NCBI RefSeq assembly: GCF_024112395.2
Contig: NZ_CP078013.2
Coordinates: forward strand, 6,356,501 to 6,420,500
Length of the DNA: 64,000 nt
Origin: Pseudomonas pergaminensis
GTDB taxonomy: Bacteria; Pseudomonadota; Gammaproteobacteria; Pseudomonadales; Pseudomonadaceae
Reading direction: 5' to 3'
In this document: one piece after another, positions 26,758 through 37,787 of the stretch
Layout of the letters: every line of letters starts with the position of its first letter
Numbering within the stretch: the first letter of the stretch is position 1
Notes under the pieces: model-generated
The model's database searches: none
What the model saw: the letters and a program-made list of their open reading frames with translations, nothing else
What the model was told of the DNA's origin: nothing
Translations under genes and position numbers: made by a program

Positions 26758-27474
26758 ATGACCGATAAGCCTCAAGTACCCGCACAAGCAACCCCGAGCG
26801 ACAGCCTGGAGGCCGCTACCGTCGCGGCGTACCTTGAGGCTAATCCGGACTTCTTCGTCGAACACGAAGAGTTGCTACCGGCACTGCGCATCCCCCATCA
26901 ACGCGGGGATACCGTGTCGCTGGTGGAGCGGCAGATGAAGATCCTGCGTGAGCGCAATATCGAAATGCGCCACAAGCTCTCGCACCTGATGGACGTCGCC
27001 CGCGACAACGACCGCCTGTTCGAGAAAACCCGCCGCCTGATCCTGACGCTGATGGACGCCACCAGCCTGGAAGAAACGGTGATCGCCGTCGAAGACAGCC
27101 TGCGCCAGGACTTCCAGGTGCCGTTCGTGAGCCTGATCCTGTTCAGCGACAACCCGATGCCGGTGGGTCGCTGGGTCAGCGGCAGCGACGCACAAACCGC
27201 CATCGGCGGCCTGTTGTCCGAAGGCAAGACCATCAGCGGCACCTTGCGTGAGCATGAGTTGGACTTTCTGTTTGGCGCCGAGCAACGCAAACAGATCGGC
27301 TCCACCGCCGTGGTCGCCCTCAGCCATCAAGGCCTGCACGGCGTGTTGGCCATCGCCAGCCGTGATCCTCAGCACTACAAGAGCTCCGTGGGCACCTTGT
27401 TCCTGACCTACATCGCCGAAGTGCTGGGCCGCGTCTTGCCGCGCTTCACCACCGCCCTGCGCGCGGTGCGCTAG
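26758..27474 (+). CDS. DUF484 (GAF-like) protein
   Basis: A 238-residue cytosolic protein. The N-terminal part has the [19 protein letters not shown] motif (about 23-41) of DUF484, followed by a coiled coil with [21 protein letters not shown] and then a GAF-like domain (~100-225). The family always lies between dapF and xerC in gammaproteobacteria. Its function is unknown; a GAF fold would suit ligand sensing. The short ATG at 26741 upstream closes after six codons, so I start at 26758. Confidence 0.88.
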   Translation: MTDKPQVPAQATPSDSLEAATVAAYLEANPDFFVEHEELLPALRIPHQRGDTVSLVERQMKILRERNIEMRHKLSHLMDVARDNDRLFEKTRRLILTLMDATSLEETVIAVEDSLRQDFQVPFVSLILFSDNPMPVGRWVSGSDAQTAIGGLLSEGKTISGTLREHELDFLFGAEQRKQIGSTAVVALSHQGLHGVLAIASRDPQHYKSSVGTLFLTYIAEVLGRVLPRFTTALRAVR

Positions 27475-27476
27475 CC

Positions 27477-28376
27477 ATGGAACGGCAACTGGACGCTTAC
27501 TGCGCTCACCTGCGCAACGAGCGCCAGGTGTCGCCCCACACCCTGGAAGCCTATCGACGGGACCTGAACAAGGTCCTGGCGTACTGCGAAAAACAACAGA
27601 TCAGCAGCTGGAAGGCCCTGGATATCCAGAGCCTGCGCAGCCTGATCGCGCGCCTGCACCAGGCCGGCCAATCCTCGCGCAGCCTGTCGCGCCTGCTCTC
27701 GGCGGTGCGTGGGCTCTATCACTACCTGAACCGCGAAGGCCTGTGCGACCACGACCCGGCCAACGGCCTGTCGCCGCCCAAGGGTGAGCGGCGCCTGCCC
27801 AAGACCCTGGACACCGATCGCGCCTTGCAATTGCTGGATGGCGCCGTCGAGGACGACTTCCTGGCTCATCGCGACCAAGCGATCCTGGAGCTGTTCTACT
27901 CATCGGGTTTGCGCTTGTCAGAACTGACCGGCCTGAACCTGGAGCACCTGGACCTGGCGGACGGCTTGGTGCAGGTGCTCGGCAAGGGCAGCAAGACCCG
28001 CGTCCTGCCGGTAGGCCGCAAAGCCCGGGACGCCCTGCAGTTGTGGCTGCCGCTGCGCCTGCTGACCAATCCGGCGGATGACGCCGTGTTTGTCAGCCAG
28101 CAAGGCCGGCGCCTGGGGCCGCGCGCGATCCAGTTGCGGGTCAAGGCCGCCGGCGAGCGCGAGCTGGGGCAGAACCTGCACCCACACATGCTGCGACACT
28201 CCTTTGCCAGCCACATGCTGGAGTCGTCGCAGGACCTGCGCGCGGTTCAAGAGCTGCTCGGCCACTCCGACATCAAGACCACACAGATCTACACCCACCT
28301 GGATTTCCAACACCTGGCAACGGTCTACGACAGCGCCCATCCACGGGCCAAACGCATCAAGGGCGGCGACTCATGA
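27477..28376 (+). CDS. xerC: Site-specific tyrosine recombinase XerC
   Basis: A 299-residue recombinase. The SAM-like N-terminal domain (1-~95) is followed by the catalytic domain with the complete active site: Arg146, Lys170, His237, Arg240, His263 and the nucleophile Tyr272 ([13 protein letters not shown]). With XerD it resolves chromosome dimers at dif, together with FtsK. The ATG is 2 bp from the DUF484 stop and its stop overlaps the yigB start (ATGA). Confidence 0.97.
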   Translation: MERQLDAYCAHLRNERQVSPHTLEAYRRDLNKVLAYCEKQQISSWKALDIQSLRSLIARLHQAGQSSRSLSRLLSAVRGLYHYLNREGLCDHDPANGLSPPKGERRLPKTLDTDRALQLLDGAVEDDFLAHRDQAILELFYSSGLRLSELTGLNLEHLDLADGLVQVLGKGSKTRVLPVGRKARDALQLWLPLRLLTNPADDAVFVSQQGRRLGPRAIQLRVKAAGERELGQNLHPHMLRHSFASHMLESSQDLRAVQELLGHSDIKTTQIYTHLDFQHLATVYDSAHPRAKRIKGGDS

Positions 28377-29068
28377 GTATCAAGCTGATCACCTTCGACC
28401 TGGACGACACACTCTGGGACAACGTACCCGTCATCATCAGCGCCGAAGCGTCGATGCGCGAATGGCTGGCCACCCATGCGACCAAGGTCGGCGACCTGCC
28501 CCTCGAGCACTTCGCCAGCCTGCGCCAGCAGGTGCTGCAACGTCATCCCGAGCTCAAACACCGTATCAGCATCCTGCGCCACCGGGTGTTGATGCATGCG
28601 TTTGAAGAGGCGGGTTATCCGCAGCCCGAAGCCACGGAAATGGCGGATGTGTGCTTTGAAGCGTTCATCCATGCGCGCCACCAGCTCACGGTGTTCCCGG
28701 AAGCCGAGCCGATGCTGCAAGCCCTGCGCCAGCACTTTTTGCTGGGGGTGATCACCAATGGCAATGCCGACGTGCAGCGCGTGGGCCTGGCGGATTACTT
28801 TCATTTTGCCTTGCGCGCCGAAGATATCGGCATTGCCAAGCCGGATGCGCGTTTGTTTCAGGAGGCGTTGCAGCGTGGTGGGGTGGATGCCAATGCCGCG
28901 GTGCATGTTGGCGATCACCCAGGGGATGACATTGCTGGGGCGCAGCAGGCGGGGCTTCGAGCGGTGTGGTTTAACCCGACGGGCAAGGCGTGGGATGCGG
29001 ATAAGCGTCCGGATGCCGAGATTCGTAACCTGGCGGAGCTGCCAGAATTGCTCCGCAGCTGGAACTGA
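28373..29068 (+). CDS. yigB: HAD-superfamily hydrolase YigB
   Basis: A 231-residue HAD-IA phosphatase. Motif I is FDLDDTLWD with the nucleophile Asp9 and acid/base Asp11, motif II GVITNGN near 128, motif III Lys in [10 protein letters not shown] and motif [14 protein letters not shown]. In E. coli YigB dephosphorylates FMN and sugar phosphates, supporting riboflavin synthesis. It is last in the lptM-lysA operon, as in enterobacteria, and ends beside a REP doublet. Confidence 0.9.
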   Translation: MSIKLITFDLDDTLWDNVPVIISAEASMREWLATHATKVGDLPLEHFASLRQQVLQRHPELKHRISILRHRVLMHAFEEAGYPQPEATEMADVCFEAFIHARHQLTVFPEAEPMLQALRQHFLLGVITNGNADVQRVGLADYFHFALRAEDIGIAKPDARLFQEALQRGGVDANAAVHVGDHPGDDIAGAQQAGLRAVWFNPTGKAWDADKRPDAEIRNLAELPELLRSWN

Positions 29069-29078
29069 CACCGAACCC

Positions 29079-29170
29079 AATGTGGGAGCTGGCTTGCCTG
29101 CGATAGCGGTCTATCAGGCACATTTTTACTGGCTGACACTGCGCCATCGCGGGCAAGCTCGCTCCCACAG
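29079..29170. repeat. REP doublet between yigB and sutA
   Basis: Inverted cores TGTGGGAGCTGGCTTGCCTG and CGGGCAAGCTCGCTCCCACA lie ~50 bp apart, between convergent genes and directly next to the sutA terminator. Confidence 0.85.
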
Positions 29171-29188
29171 GGTATTGCGCCAGGCATG

Positions 29189-29216
29189 AAAAAGCCCGCA
29201 GCGACGGCGGGCTTTT
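29189..29216. terminator. sutA terminator
   Basis: GCCCGC/GCGGGC stem with a 7-nt loop, an A-tract on the left and a T-tract on the right. It can serve sutA (minus) and the yigB operon (plus). Confidence 0.85.
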
Positions 29217-29237
29217 CCTACAAGCGGATGACTGACC

Positions 29238-29564
29238 TTAGATAGGTCGGCTGCCGTACTTGTTGTCTGGCTTCTTCGGTGGGTCTGCCACCACGTTAGC
29301 CTCGACTTCCTGCACTTTGCCGCCTTTAGCGAGGAATTCTTCCATCGCACGGGCCAGGGCATCACGCTCTTTGTTCTTGGCTTCAACGCTCGGCAATTCG
29401 TCTACCGACACCGCTGCCTTGGCTTTGCCTTTGGCAGCCGGGACAGGTGCATCATCGCCACCGTCGTCGTCAGCAACGTCTTCCGCCGCCGCTTCAAGAC
29501 CTTCTTCGGTGTCGTCTTCGTCACCTACTTCGAGTTCGTCGTTTTCCAGATCATCGTCGCTCAT
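29238..29564 (-). CDS. sutA: SutA transcriptional regulator
   Basis: A 108-residue, highly acidic and probably disordered N-terminal half (DDDLENDELEVGDEDDTEE) with a central helix (NKERDALARAMEEFLAKGGKVQEV, 63-86) and the conserved end PPKKPDNKYGSRPI. This matches SutA, the Pseudomonas factor that binds RNA polymerase beta and is broadly active during slow growth. It is a monocistronic gene with a clear sigma-70 promoter. Confidence 0.93.
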   Translation of the reverse strand: MSDDDLENDELEVGDEDDTEEGLEAAAEDVADDDGGDDAPVPAAKGKAKAAVSVDELPSVEAKNKERDALARAMEEFLAKGGKVQEVEANVVADPPKKPDNKYGSRPI

Positions 29565-29596
29565 GTTCTACCTCATGACTTGCGAAAAGCAGATTA

Positions 29597-29624
29597 GTTA
29601 TAGCCCAGCTTCACCCTCTGTCGA
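29597..29624 (-). promoter_or_regulatory. Sigma-70 promoter of sutA
   Basis: On the minus strand TCGACA (5 of 6 to the -35 consensus), a 16-bp spacer and TATAAC (5 of 6 to -10) lie ~33 bp before the ATG. Confidence 0.65.
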
Positions 29625-29667
29625 TGGCTGCTGGAAAAAAATCAACATCCACTGGATAACCAGTGGC

Positions 29668-30093
29668 TTATGCCCCATCACCGTGCAAGGTGGCGAGGAC
29701 TTTACGAGCACCGCCATGATCACGGTGCTCGCCCAGATAAACACCTTGCCAGGTCCCCATCGCCAAGCGGCCGGCCTTCACCGGCAAACTCAGCTGGCAG
29801 CCCAGGAGACTGGCCTTGAAGTGCGCCGGCAAGTCATCCGGACCTTCGTCGTTGTGTTCAAACCCTGCAAGGCCTTGGGGCACCAGCGAGTTGAAATAAC
29901 GCTCGAAGTCACGGCGAACCGCCGGGTCGGCATTCTCGTTGACGGTCAACGAGGCCGAGGTGTGCTGCAGCCACAGATGCAACAAGCCCACGCGACAGGC
30001 CTTCAATTCAGGCAAGCCGGCCAGCAACTCATCGGTTACCAGGTGAAAGCCCCGGGGCTTGGCCCGCAGGGTAATCAGGGTCTGTTGCCACAT
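29668..30093 (-). CDS. yjbQ: YjbQ family protein
   Basis: A 141-residue protein of the YjbQ/UPF0047 family. The conserved [21 protein letters not shown] stretch (about 38-58) with HTSASL, and the [13 protein letters not shown] segment (~115-127), carry the histidines and acidic residues that bind a metal and phosphate. Members have a weak thiamine-phosphate synthase activity in E. coli, but the true role is unclear. Single gene between sutA and the amtB terminator. Confidence 0.88.
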   Translation of the reverse strand: MWQQTLITLRAKPRGFHLVTDELLAGLPELKACRVGLLHLWLQHTSASLTVNENADPAVRRDFERYFNSLVPQGLAGFEHNDEGPDDLPAHFKASLLGCQLSLPVKAGRLAMGTWQGVYLGEHRDHGGARKVLATLHGDGA

Positions 30094-30263
30094 ACAGTTC
30101 TCCGCCCATCGGCGCGCATTCTAGCGCGCTCTGGGAAAAAACAAAGTGCCGAATACGCCCACATGCCTGTAAGACATTGGCACGCAGAAAAGTGCCGTGT
30201 GCATCCCATCACAAACACTGGATAAAAACCGGTACAGCTCGTTATGACTGACAAACAACAGAC

Positions 30264-30297
30264 AAAAAAATGCCCGGCAAGCCGGGCATCTTTTTTT
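30264..30297. terminator. glnK-amtB terminator
   Basis: Perfect 9-bp stem ATGCCCGGC/GCCGGGCAT with a 2-nt loop, A7 on the left and T7 on the right, just past the amtB stop. Confidence 0.93.
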
Positions 30298-30304
30298 CAC
30301 ACTA

Positions 30305-31642
30305 TTACAAGTTGTAGCCGCGTTCGTTGTGTTGCGCCAGGTCGAGGCCGACAGCCTCTTCCTCTTCGGTAACCCGCAGGCCCATGACCATGTCCAGCAC
30401 CTTGAGGATGATGTAGGTCACGATTGCGGTGTAGATCACTGTGAAGCCAACACCTTTGGCCTGGATCCAGACCTGTGCCGCCACATCAGTCACGGTGCCG
30501 AAACCGCCCAGTGCAGGGGCTGCGAACACACCGGTGAGGATCGCACCGACGATACCGCCGATACCGTGCACGCCGAATGCGTCCAGGGAGTCGTCATAGC
30601 CCAGCTTGCGCTTGAGGCTGGTGGCGCAGAAGAAGCAGATCACACCGGCCACCAGGCCGATCACCAGGGCGCCCATCGGGCCAACGGTGCCAGCGGCTGG
30701 GGTGATGGCAACCAGGCCCGCCACCACACCCGAGGCAATGCCCAGTGCGCTTGGCTTACCGTGGGTGATCCACTCGGCGAACATCCAGCCCAGCGCCGCA
30801 GCAGCGGTAGCGATCTGGGTGACCAGCATCGCCATGCCGGCAGTGCCATTGGCCGCAGCAGCGGAACCGGCGTTGAAACCGAACCAGCCCACCCACAGCA
30901 TGGCCGCGCCGATCAGGGTGTAACCCAGGTTATGCGGTGCCATCGGCGTGGTCGGGAAGCCTTTGCGCTTGCCGAGCACGATGCACGCCACCAGGCCAGC
31001 CACACCGGCGTTGATGTGCACCACGGTGCCGCCCGCGAAGTCCAGCACGCCCCAGTCCCACAGCAGGCCACCGTTACCACTCCAGACCATGTGCGCGATT
31101 GGCGCATAGACGAGGGTGAACCAGATAGCCATGAAGATCAGCATCGCGGAGAACTTCATACGCTCAGCGAACGCACCGACGATCAGCGCCGGGGTGATGA
31201 TGGCGAAGGTCATCTGGAAGGTGATGAACACCGCTTCCGGGAACAACGCTGCAGGCCCGGTGATGCTGGCCGGGGTAACGCCCGCCAGGAACGCCTTGCC
31301 CATGCCGCCGAAGAAGGAGTTGAAGTTGACGACGCCCTGTTCCATACCGGTGGTATCGAACGCGATGCTGTAGCCGTAGATGACCCACAACACGCTGATC
31401 AGGCCAGTGATGGCGAAGCACTGCATCATCACCGAAAGAATGTTTTTGGAGCGCACCATGCCGCCGTAGAACAGCGCCAGGCCTGGGATGGTCATGAACA
31501 GCACCAGCGCGGTGGATGTGAGCATCCACGCGGTGTCGCCGGAATTGAGGACTGGAGCAGCCACTTCGTCTGCCGCCATGGCCAGGCTTGGCATTACGAT
31601 GGACAACAGGGCTCCGAGCCCTGCGAATTTACGCAGAGTCAT
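30305..31642 (-). CDS. amtB: Ammonium transporter AmtB
   Basis: A 445-residue protein with a cleavable signal peptide (to AMA-A near 22) and 11 membrane spans. Family signatures seen include DFAGGTVVHINAGVAGLVA (about residue 190) and DDSLDAFGVHGIGG (around 350), with the two pore histidines. The chosen ATG at 31642 gives the standard N-terminus; upstream codons are open but lack a signal. It conducts NH4+/NH3 and is gated by GlnK, encoded 34 bp upstream in the same transcript. Confidence 0.96.
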   Translation of the reverse strand: MTLRKFAGLGALLSIVMPSLAMAADEVAAPVLNSGDTAWMLTSTALVLFMTIPGLALFYGGMVRSKNILSVMMQCFAITGLISVLWVIYGYSIAFDTTGMEQGVVNFNSFFGGMGKAFLAGVTPASITGPAALFPEAVFITFQMTFAIITPALIVGAFAERMKFSAMLIFMAIWFTLVYAPIAHMVWSGNGGLLWDWGVLDFAGGTVVHINAGVAGLVACIVLGKRKGFPTTPMAPHNLGYTLIGAAMLWVGWFGFNAGSAAAANGTAGMAMLVTQIATAAAALGWMFAEWITHGKPSALGIASGVVAGLVAITPAAGTVGPMGALVIGLVAGVICFFCATSLKRKLGYDDSLDAFGVHGIGGIVGAILTGVFAAPALGGFGTVTDVAAQVWIQAKGVGFTVIYTAIVTYIILKVLDMVMGLRVTEEEEAVGLDLAQHNERGYNL

Positions 31643-31676
31643 ATTGTTTTCTCCTGGGGCGTTGGGGTTTGGCGGC

Positions 31677-32437
<761 letters not shown>

Positions 32438-32698
32438 ATGCTCGCGCCCAAAGACCTCCTCGACGCCCTGAGCGGCCACGCCTCTCGCCTGTTCAGCGGC
32501 GACACCCCCCTGCCCCGCAATGAAATCGAAAGCCAATTCAAGGCATTGCTGCAAAGCGGTTTCAGCAAACTCGACCTGGTGAGCCGGGAAGAATTCGACA
32601 GCCAGATGGTCGTGCTGGCCCGCACACGTGCACGCCTGGAAAGCCTGGAAGCAAAAGTCGCTGAGCTCGAAGCGCGGTTGAATCCACCGAGCGAATAA
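32438..32698 (+). CDS. ubiK: UbiK (YqiC/BMFP) ubiquinone accessory factor
   Basis: An 86-residue helical protein. The C-terminal half is a trimeric coiled coil (EEFDSQMVVLARTRARLESLEAKVAELEARL, 50-80) preceded by a hydrophobic stretch that can contact lipids. UbiK, with UbiJ, supports aerobic ubiquinone synthesis. In pseudomonads it is usually followed by comM; here an MFS gene intervenes. Confidence 0.9.
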   Translation: MLAPKDLLDALSGHASRLFSGDTPLPRNEIESQFKALLQSGFSKLDLVSREEFDSQMVVLARTRARLESLEAKVAELEARLNPPSE

Positions 32699-32715
32699 CC
32701 GATATCAAGCGCTCT

Positions 32716-33996
32716 ATGTGGGCCCTGCCGGCCCTCGACCGGCGCCTGCTGAAAATACAATTCAGCTTTTTGCTGGTGGTGCTTGGTGGCCGCTGCAACC
32801 AATTGGCCGTGGCCTGGTGGGCCTTGCAGCAAACCGGTTCAGCCCTCGCCTTCGCCAACATGATCGCCTGCTCCATCGCAGCGGAGGTACTGGCCCGCCC
32901 CCTGCTGGGGTGGCTGGGCGATAAGTACAACAAGATCCTGATCCTCAAACTCGCCTCTCTTACCAGCCTGCTGACCGCGCTGTTGATGGTGGTGCTCTCT
33001 GCCACGCAACTGTTCAACCCCTGGACCGTCGGCGCCCTGATGCTGGTCAACAGTGCCGTCGCGGGCGTCCGCGACCCGCTGCAATCCTCGATTATTCCGT
33101 TGTTTGCGCGCGACGATCAGGTCTCACTGGCCGTGCGCACCAAAAGCATGCTCTCGTCCATTTCCAACCTGCTTGGGCCAATCATGGCCAGCGCGTTGAT
33201 TTTCAGTTTCGGCACCACGCTGGCGTTTACCGTCGACTTCTTTGCGATGCTTGGCGCGGCAGCCTTGATTGCATCGATCCCACGCCACCTCGGTGCCAGC
33301 CCCCCGGATGAACAAGCCCCGACTGCCAACGGCTGGCGCATGATTTACTCGGGCTTCAAGGCGGTCTATGGCGTGAAGGTCGAGTTCTACCTGGCCCTGG
33401 TGGCGATGCTCGTCAACTTTGCGCTATTTCCATTCTTTACGATCCTGTTGCCGCTCTACGTCAAGACCGTTATCCACTACCCGGTCACCTACCTCGGCCT
33501 GTTGGATACTTGCTTTGGCCTGGGCATCCTGCTGGGCAGCTACAGGATCACCGGCTGGCTGACCGAGCGAATGCCCCGTGACTTCTGTGTCGCGCTGGGC
33601 TTTGCACTGTTGGGGGGCAACCTGTGGCTGGCCGGCACACTTTCATCAGTGGTCGTCGTGCCGCTGGCATTTTTCTGCGGTGGGGTGGGCCTGATGCTGA
33701 TCAATATCCCGACCTCTGCCGTCAGGTTGCTGGCGACCCCCAAGTCGCATCGCAATCGGATCTTTGCCACCGTGTCGTTCCTGTCCGCTGCAGCCAGCCC
33801 GCTGGGTAGTTTTGCCATGAACGGCTTGATTGCTCATCTCGGCGTTGCACTGACCATCACGTCGCTGGGGGTGATGGTGCTGGGATTGTCACTGCTGGTG
33901 TTCCTGATCCCGGATTTTCGCACCTTCATGCGCGCCCCCGACACGCAGCTCAACGATGCCTACCTGGATAAATATCCCGACGCCTTTGCACGTTGA
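32716..33996 (+). CDS. MFS transporter inserted between ubiK and comM
   Basis: A 426-residue protein with 12 predicted membrane spans. The LLGWLGDKYNKILILKLASLTSLL block is the family A-motif loop (GDKYNK). The sequence best fits the DHA3-like exporters related to EntS-type siderophore or macrolide efflux, but this is a judgement from motif pattern and the substrate is unknown. It begins 17 bp after ubiK with no clear Shine-Dalgarno and ends 94 bp before comM. In the pseudomonads I know best, ubiK and comM are neighbours, so this gene is probably a lineage-specific insertion. Confidence 0.82.
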   Translation: MWALPALDRRLLKIQFSFLLVVLGGRCNQLAVAWWALQQTGSALAFANMIACSIAAEVLARPLLGWLGDKYNKILILKLASLTSLLTALLMVVLSATQLFNPWTVGALMLVNSAVAGVRDPLQSSIIPLFARDDQVSLAVRTKSMLSSISNLLGPIMASALIFSFGTTLAFTVDFFAMLGAAALIASIPRHLGASPPDEQAPTANGWRMIYSGFKAVYGVKVEFYLALVAMLVNFALFPFFTILLPLYVKTVIHYPVTYLGLLDTCFGLGILLGSYRITGWLTERMPRDFCVALGFALLGGNLWLAGTLSSVVVVPLAFFCGGVGLMLINIPTSAVRLLATPKSHRNRIFATVSFLSAAASPLGSFAMNGLIAHLGVALTITSLGVMVLGLSLLVFLIPDFRTFMRAPDTQLNDAYLDKYPDAFAR

Positions 33997-34090
33997 TACG
34001 TCCTGTAAAAGTCTGATCCGCCGCCCCGGCAATCCCTCGACTACCTTTGAAAAACCGCAGGAAGCGGCCTCTATTTTTCAAGGAATGTGC

Positions 34091-35587
34091 ATGTCCCTCG
34101 CCATCGTCCACAGCCGCGCCCAGATCGGCGTCGAAGCGCCTGCCGTCACTGTCGAAGTGCACATGGCCAATGGTTTGCCGTCCCTGACGCTGGTGGGTTT
34201 GCCGGAAACGGCGGTCAAGGAGAGCAAGGACCGCGTGCGCAGCGCCATCCTCAACTCCGCGCTGCAATACCCCGCCCGTCGCATCACCCTCAACCTCGCG
34301 CCTGCCGACCTGCCCAAGGACGGCGGGCGCTTTGACTTGGCGATTGCCCTGGGGATTCTCGCGGCCAGCGTGCAGGTACCGGCGTTGATGCTCGACGATG
34401 TGGAGTGCCTCGGGGAGTTGGCGCTCTCAGGTGAAGTGCGCGCGGTGAAAGGCGTATTGCCAGCGGCACTGGCGGCACGCAAAGCCGGGCGCACCGTGAT
34501 AGTGCCGCGGGCGAATGCGGAGGAAGCGTGCCTGGCGTCAGGGTTGAAGGTCATTGCGGTGGATCACTTGCTGCAAGTGGTGGCGCACCTGAATGGGCAC
34601 CAGCCTATCGAGCCTTATAAATCCGATGGCTTGCTGTATCTGAATAAGCCATACCCGGACCTGAGTGAAGTCCAGGGCCAACTGTCGGCCAAGCGCGCGC
34701 TGCTGATAGCAGCAGCGGGCGCACACAATGTGCTGTTCAGCGGGCCCCCAGGAACGGGCAAGACGCTGCTCGCAAGTCGCCTACCGGGTTTGCTGCCGCC
34801 GTTGAGCGAGCAGGAAGCCTTGGAAGTCGCAGCAATTCAGTCGGTCGTCAGCCTGGCACCACTGAGCCATTGGCCGCACCGGCCATTCCGCCAGCCACAT
34901 CACTCGGCATCAGGCCCGGCATTGGTGGGCGGCGGGTCGAAACCGCAGCCAGGGGAAATTACCCTGGCTCATCACGGTGTGCTGTTCCTGGATGAATTGC
35001 CGGAGTTTGATCGCAAGGTGCTGGAGGTACTGCGTGAACCCCTGGAGTCAGGGCATATCGTGATTTCCCGCGCCCGTGACCGGGTGAGATTCCCGGCACG
35101 CTTTCAACTGGTGGCCGCGATGAACCCCTGCCCTTGCGGCTATCTGGGCGAACCCAGCGGGCGCTGTCGTTGTACGCCGGAGCAGATCCAGCGGTATCGC
35201 AACAAGCTGTCCGGACCGCTGATGGACCGGATCGACCTGCACTTGACCGTCGCTCGGGAAACCACCGCGCTGAACCCCACCCAACAGGCTGGCGATAACA
35301 CTGCAAAGGCTTCGGCCGAGGTTGCCGAGGCCCGGGAGCGCCAGTTACAGCGCCAGGGTTGTGCGAATGCTTTCCTGGATCTGCCTGGGCTTCGCCAGCA
35401 CTGCACGCTGGCGAAGGTCGATGAAGGCTGGCTGGAGACTGCCTGCGAGCGGCTGACACTGTCGCTGCGCGCGGCCCACCGGCTGCTCAAGGTGGCGCGC
35501 ACCCTGGCAGATCTGGAGCAAACGGACGCTATCGCTCGCCATCATCTGCAAGAGGCCCTGCAATATCGCCCGGCAGCAATCACCTGA
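34091..35587 (+). CDS. comM: ComM / YifB Mg-chelatase-like AAA ATPase
   Basis: A 498-residue protein: N-terminal Lon-protease-like domain (~20-165), then the AAA+ core with Walker A GPPGTGKT at 218-225, Walker B LFLDELPEF and the Mg-chelatase subdomain containing the zinc-binding CPCGYLGEPSGRCRCTP loop. ComM is a hexameric helicase that extends D-loops during natural transformation. The ATG at 34091 gives the family N-terminus MSLAIVHSRAQ; the frame is open further upstream but without family similarity. Confidence 0.94.
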   Translation: MSLAIVHSRAQIGVEAPAVTVEVHMANGLPSLTLVGLPETAVKESKDRVRSAILNSALQYPARRITLNLAPADLPKDGGRFDLAIALGILAASVQVPALMLDDVECLGELALSGEVRAVKGVLPAALAARKAGRTVIVPRANAEEACLASGLKVIAVDHLLQVVAHLNGHQPIEPYKSDGLLYLNKPYPDLSEVQGQLSAKRALLIAAAGAHNVLFSGPPGTGKTLLASRLPGLLPPLSEQEALEVAAIQSVVSLAPLSHWPHRPFRQPHHSASGPALVGGGSKPQPGEITLAHHGVLFLDELPEFDRKVLEVLREPLESGHIVISRARDRVRFPARFQLVAAMNPCPCGYLGEPSGRCRCTPEQIQRYRNKLSGPLMDRIDLHLTVARETTALNPTQQAGDNTAKASAEVAEARERQLQRQGCANAFLDLPGLRQHCTLAKVDEGWLETACERLTLSLRAAHRLLKVARTLADLEQTDAIARHHLQEALQYRPAAIT

Positions 35588-35598
35588 CAGCCCAACAT

Positions 35599-35626
35599 TG
35601 CAGGAGCCGGCTTGCCGGCGCCTACA
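35599..35626. repeat. Single short REP hairpin between comM and the chemoreceptor gene
   Basis: GCAGGAGCCGGCTTGCCGGCGCCTAC folds into one GGAGCCGGC/GCCGGCGCC hairpin with a 2-nt loop. It belongs to the GTAGGAGCCGGCTTGCCGGCG subclass also seen at 57004. It lies between convergent genes. Confidence 0.75.
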
Positions 35627-35633
35627 AAGGGGG

Positions 35634-37610
35634 TCAGCGGAAGCGATCCACCTCATGGCGCAAACCTGCCGCCAGGGTTTCCAGCTCCTTGGCGGTAATC
35701 GCCAGGTTCGACACCACTTCACGCTGCTCGCTGTTGGCCAGCGCAATGCTCTGCAGGTTGCTGCTGAGCAGCGTAGCGGTGCTGCTCTGCTCCTGAGTGG
35801 CGGTGGTGATCGCGGCGAACTGCTGGCCAGCCGAGCGGCTTTGCTCGTCGATACGCGCCAGGGCCGAGGCCACGTCGGCGTTGCGCGACAGCCCTTCCTG
35901 CATCAACACATTGCCGTGTTCCATGGTGCTGATCGCGTTGCCGGTTTCCTGCTGGATGCTCTGGATCATCCCGGAGATTTCGTCAGTGGCCTGGCGGGTG
36001 CGCGACGCCAGGTTGCGCACTTCGTCGGCGACCACGGCAAACCCGCGGCCTTGCTCACCCGCCCGTGCGGCTTCAATGGCGGCGTTGAGCGCCAGCAGGT
36101 TGGTCTGTTCGGCGATAGAAGTGATCACGCCGACGATCCCGCCGATCTCCTGGGAGCGCTGGCCGAGGGTGTTGATCACCGTGGCCGTGCTGTTCAACGC
36201 AGCGGCGATGTGCTCCAGCGACGAAGACGCCTCTTGCATCGAGGTACGACCGATACGGGTTTGCTGCGCGTTTTCCTGGGCCAGGCGCTCGGTGTTGCCC
36301 ATGTTGTCGGCGATGTTCAGCGAGGTGGCGCTGAATTCTTCCACCGCGCCGGCCATGCTGGTGATCTCGCCGGACTGCTGCTCCATGCCTTCATAGGCGC
36401 CACCGGACAAACCGGACAACGCCTGGGCACGGCTGTTGACCTCTTCGGCCGCCTTGCGGATATGCGAGACCATGGTCGACAGCGCTTCACCCATCTGGTT
36501 GAAACTGCGCGCCAGCTGGCCGATTTCGTCATGGCTGGATACGTTGAGACGTGCGCTCAAATCACCGGCGCCCAGGGCCTCGGCCTGACGCACCAGGTCA
36601 CTCAGGGGCTGCAACTTGCTGCGCAGCAGCCACACCGCCGCGCCGACCGCGAACAGCATCGCCAGCACACTGCCAATCACCAGGCGGATCCCCACAGCCC
36701 AGGTGACTTCGCGGATTTCCGCCTTCGGCATGCTCGCCACTACCGACCACGGTCCGCCTTCGAATGGCACCGCGACGCTGTAGAAGTCTTCGTTCTTGTC
36801 ACTCCAGAAGCGGCCCTCACCCGGTTTTTTCGCCAGGTCGAGCACCACCGGAATCGACTGGTCCAGTGCTTGTACACCGGCCGGCGGTACCAGCCAGCGT
36901 TTCTGTTCATCCAGTAAGGCCAGGGAACCGGTGGAGCCGATACGGAAGCGCTTGAGGTTTTCGAACTGGGCGTTCTGCGCATCGGTGTAATCGAAGCCGA
37001 CAAACAGCACCGCAATCACCTTGCCGGCCGCATCGCGCACCGGGGTGTATTGGGTCATGTAGGAACGTTCGAACAGCACCGCACGGCCAACGTAGCTCTG
37101 CCCGGCAAGCAGGCGCTGATACGCCGGATGCTGATGGTCCAGGGCGGTACCAATGGCACGACTGCCATCCTGCTTGGTCAGCGACGTACTGATGCGGATG
37201 AAGTCTTCGCCGCTGCGCACAAATACCGTGGCCACGCCGCCGGAGGTGTCCTTGAACTCATCGACCTCATCGAAATCGTTGTTCAGCAGGTCGCTACCCA
37301 GGAACAGGCTCGGGGTCTGCACACCGGCCACGGTAATGGGCTGGTCCCCACGCACACTCAAGCCCGCGCCGAATCGCTTTTCAAACAGCCCGCTCAGCCG
37401 CTGGGTACTTTCGCGCAACGTGCTGTGGAAGGTATTGAGTTGGTCGGCGAGCAAGCGCGCCTCGCTGGCCAGGTGTTCCTCACGGGTGGCGAGGTTGGCG
37501 GAGTCGAGGGAACGCAAGGCAAACACGGTACTGCCGCTGATGACGACAGCCAGTATCACGGCGAGTGCGAGGCCTAGCTGTGAGGCTATCCGGGCGCGAG
37601 GTTGAGACAT
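35634..37610 (-). CDS. Methyl-accepting chemotaxis protein with Cache 3/Cache 2 sensor
   Basis: A 658-residue receptor. Span 1 is at ~12-33, followed by a periplasmic ligand-binding region (~35-305) that fits the Cache 3/Cache 2 fusion type ([19 protein letters not shown] near 55 and a [30 protein letters not shown] segment near 195). Span 2 is at ~307-330, then HAMP, and a cytoplasmic coiled coil with the hairpin tip [27 protein letters not shown]. The ligand is unknown. Cache 3/2 domains often bind small carboxylates or purines. Confidence 0.9.
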   Translation of the reverse strand: MSQPRARIASQLGLALAVILAVVISGSTVFALRSLDSANLATREEHLASEARLLADQLNTFHSTLRESTQRLSGLFEKRFGAGLSVRGDQPITVAGVQTPSLFLGSDLLNNDFDEVDEFKDTSGGVATVFVRSGEDFIRISTSLTKQDGSRAIGTALDHQHPAYQRLLAGQSYVGRAVLFERSYMTQYTPVRDAAGKVIAVLFVGFDYTDAQNAQFENLKRFRIGSTGSLALLDEQKRWLVPPAGVQALDQSIPVVLDLAKKPGEGRFWSDKNEDFYSVAVPFEGGPWSVVASMPKAEIREVTWAVGIRLVIGSVLAMLFAVGAAVWLLRSKLQPLSDLVRQAEALGAGDLSARLNVSSHDEIGQLARSFNQMGEALSTMVSHIRKAAEEVNSRAQALSGLSGGAYEGMEQQSGEITSMAGAVEEFSATSLNIADNMGNTERLAQENAQQTRIGRTSMQEASSSLEHIAAALNSTATVINTLGQRSQEIGGIVGVITSIAEQTNLLALNAAIEAARAGEQGRGFAVVADEVRNLASRTRQATDEISGMIQSIQQETGNAISTMEHGNVLMQEGLSRNADVASALARIDEQSRSAGQQFAAITTATQEQSSTATLLSSNLQSIALANSEQREVVSNLAITAKELETLAAGLRHEVDRFR

Positions 37611-37787
37611 GAAGGCTCCTGGCCGAGGCCAGGATCATCCTGATCTCATAGCGCTGCTCGGCAAATTATCTGGTGGGAAACGTTGGTGCGCGATGGTTCC
37701 AACACACCTACTTCGGCGGGCAGAGCCAATACTTGAGCGAATCACAGGGGTATCACGCAAACGATTGCACGAACGGTCTTGCACCAC

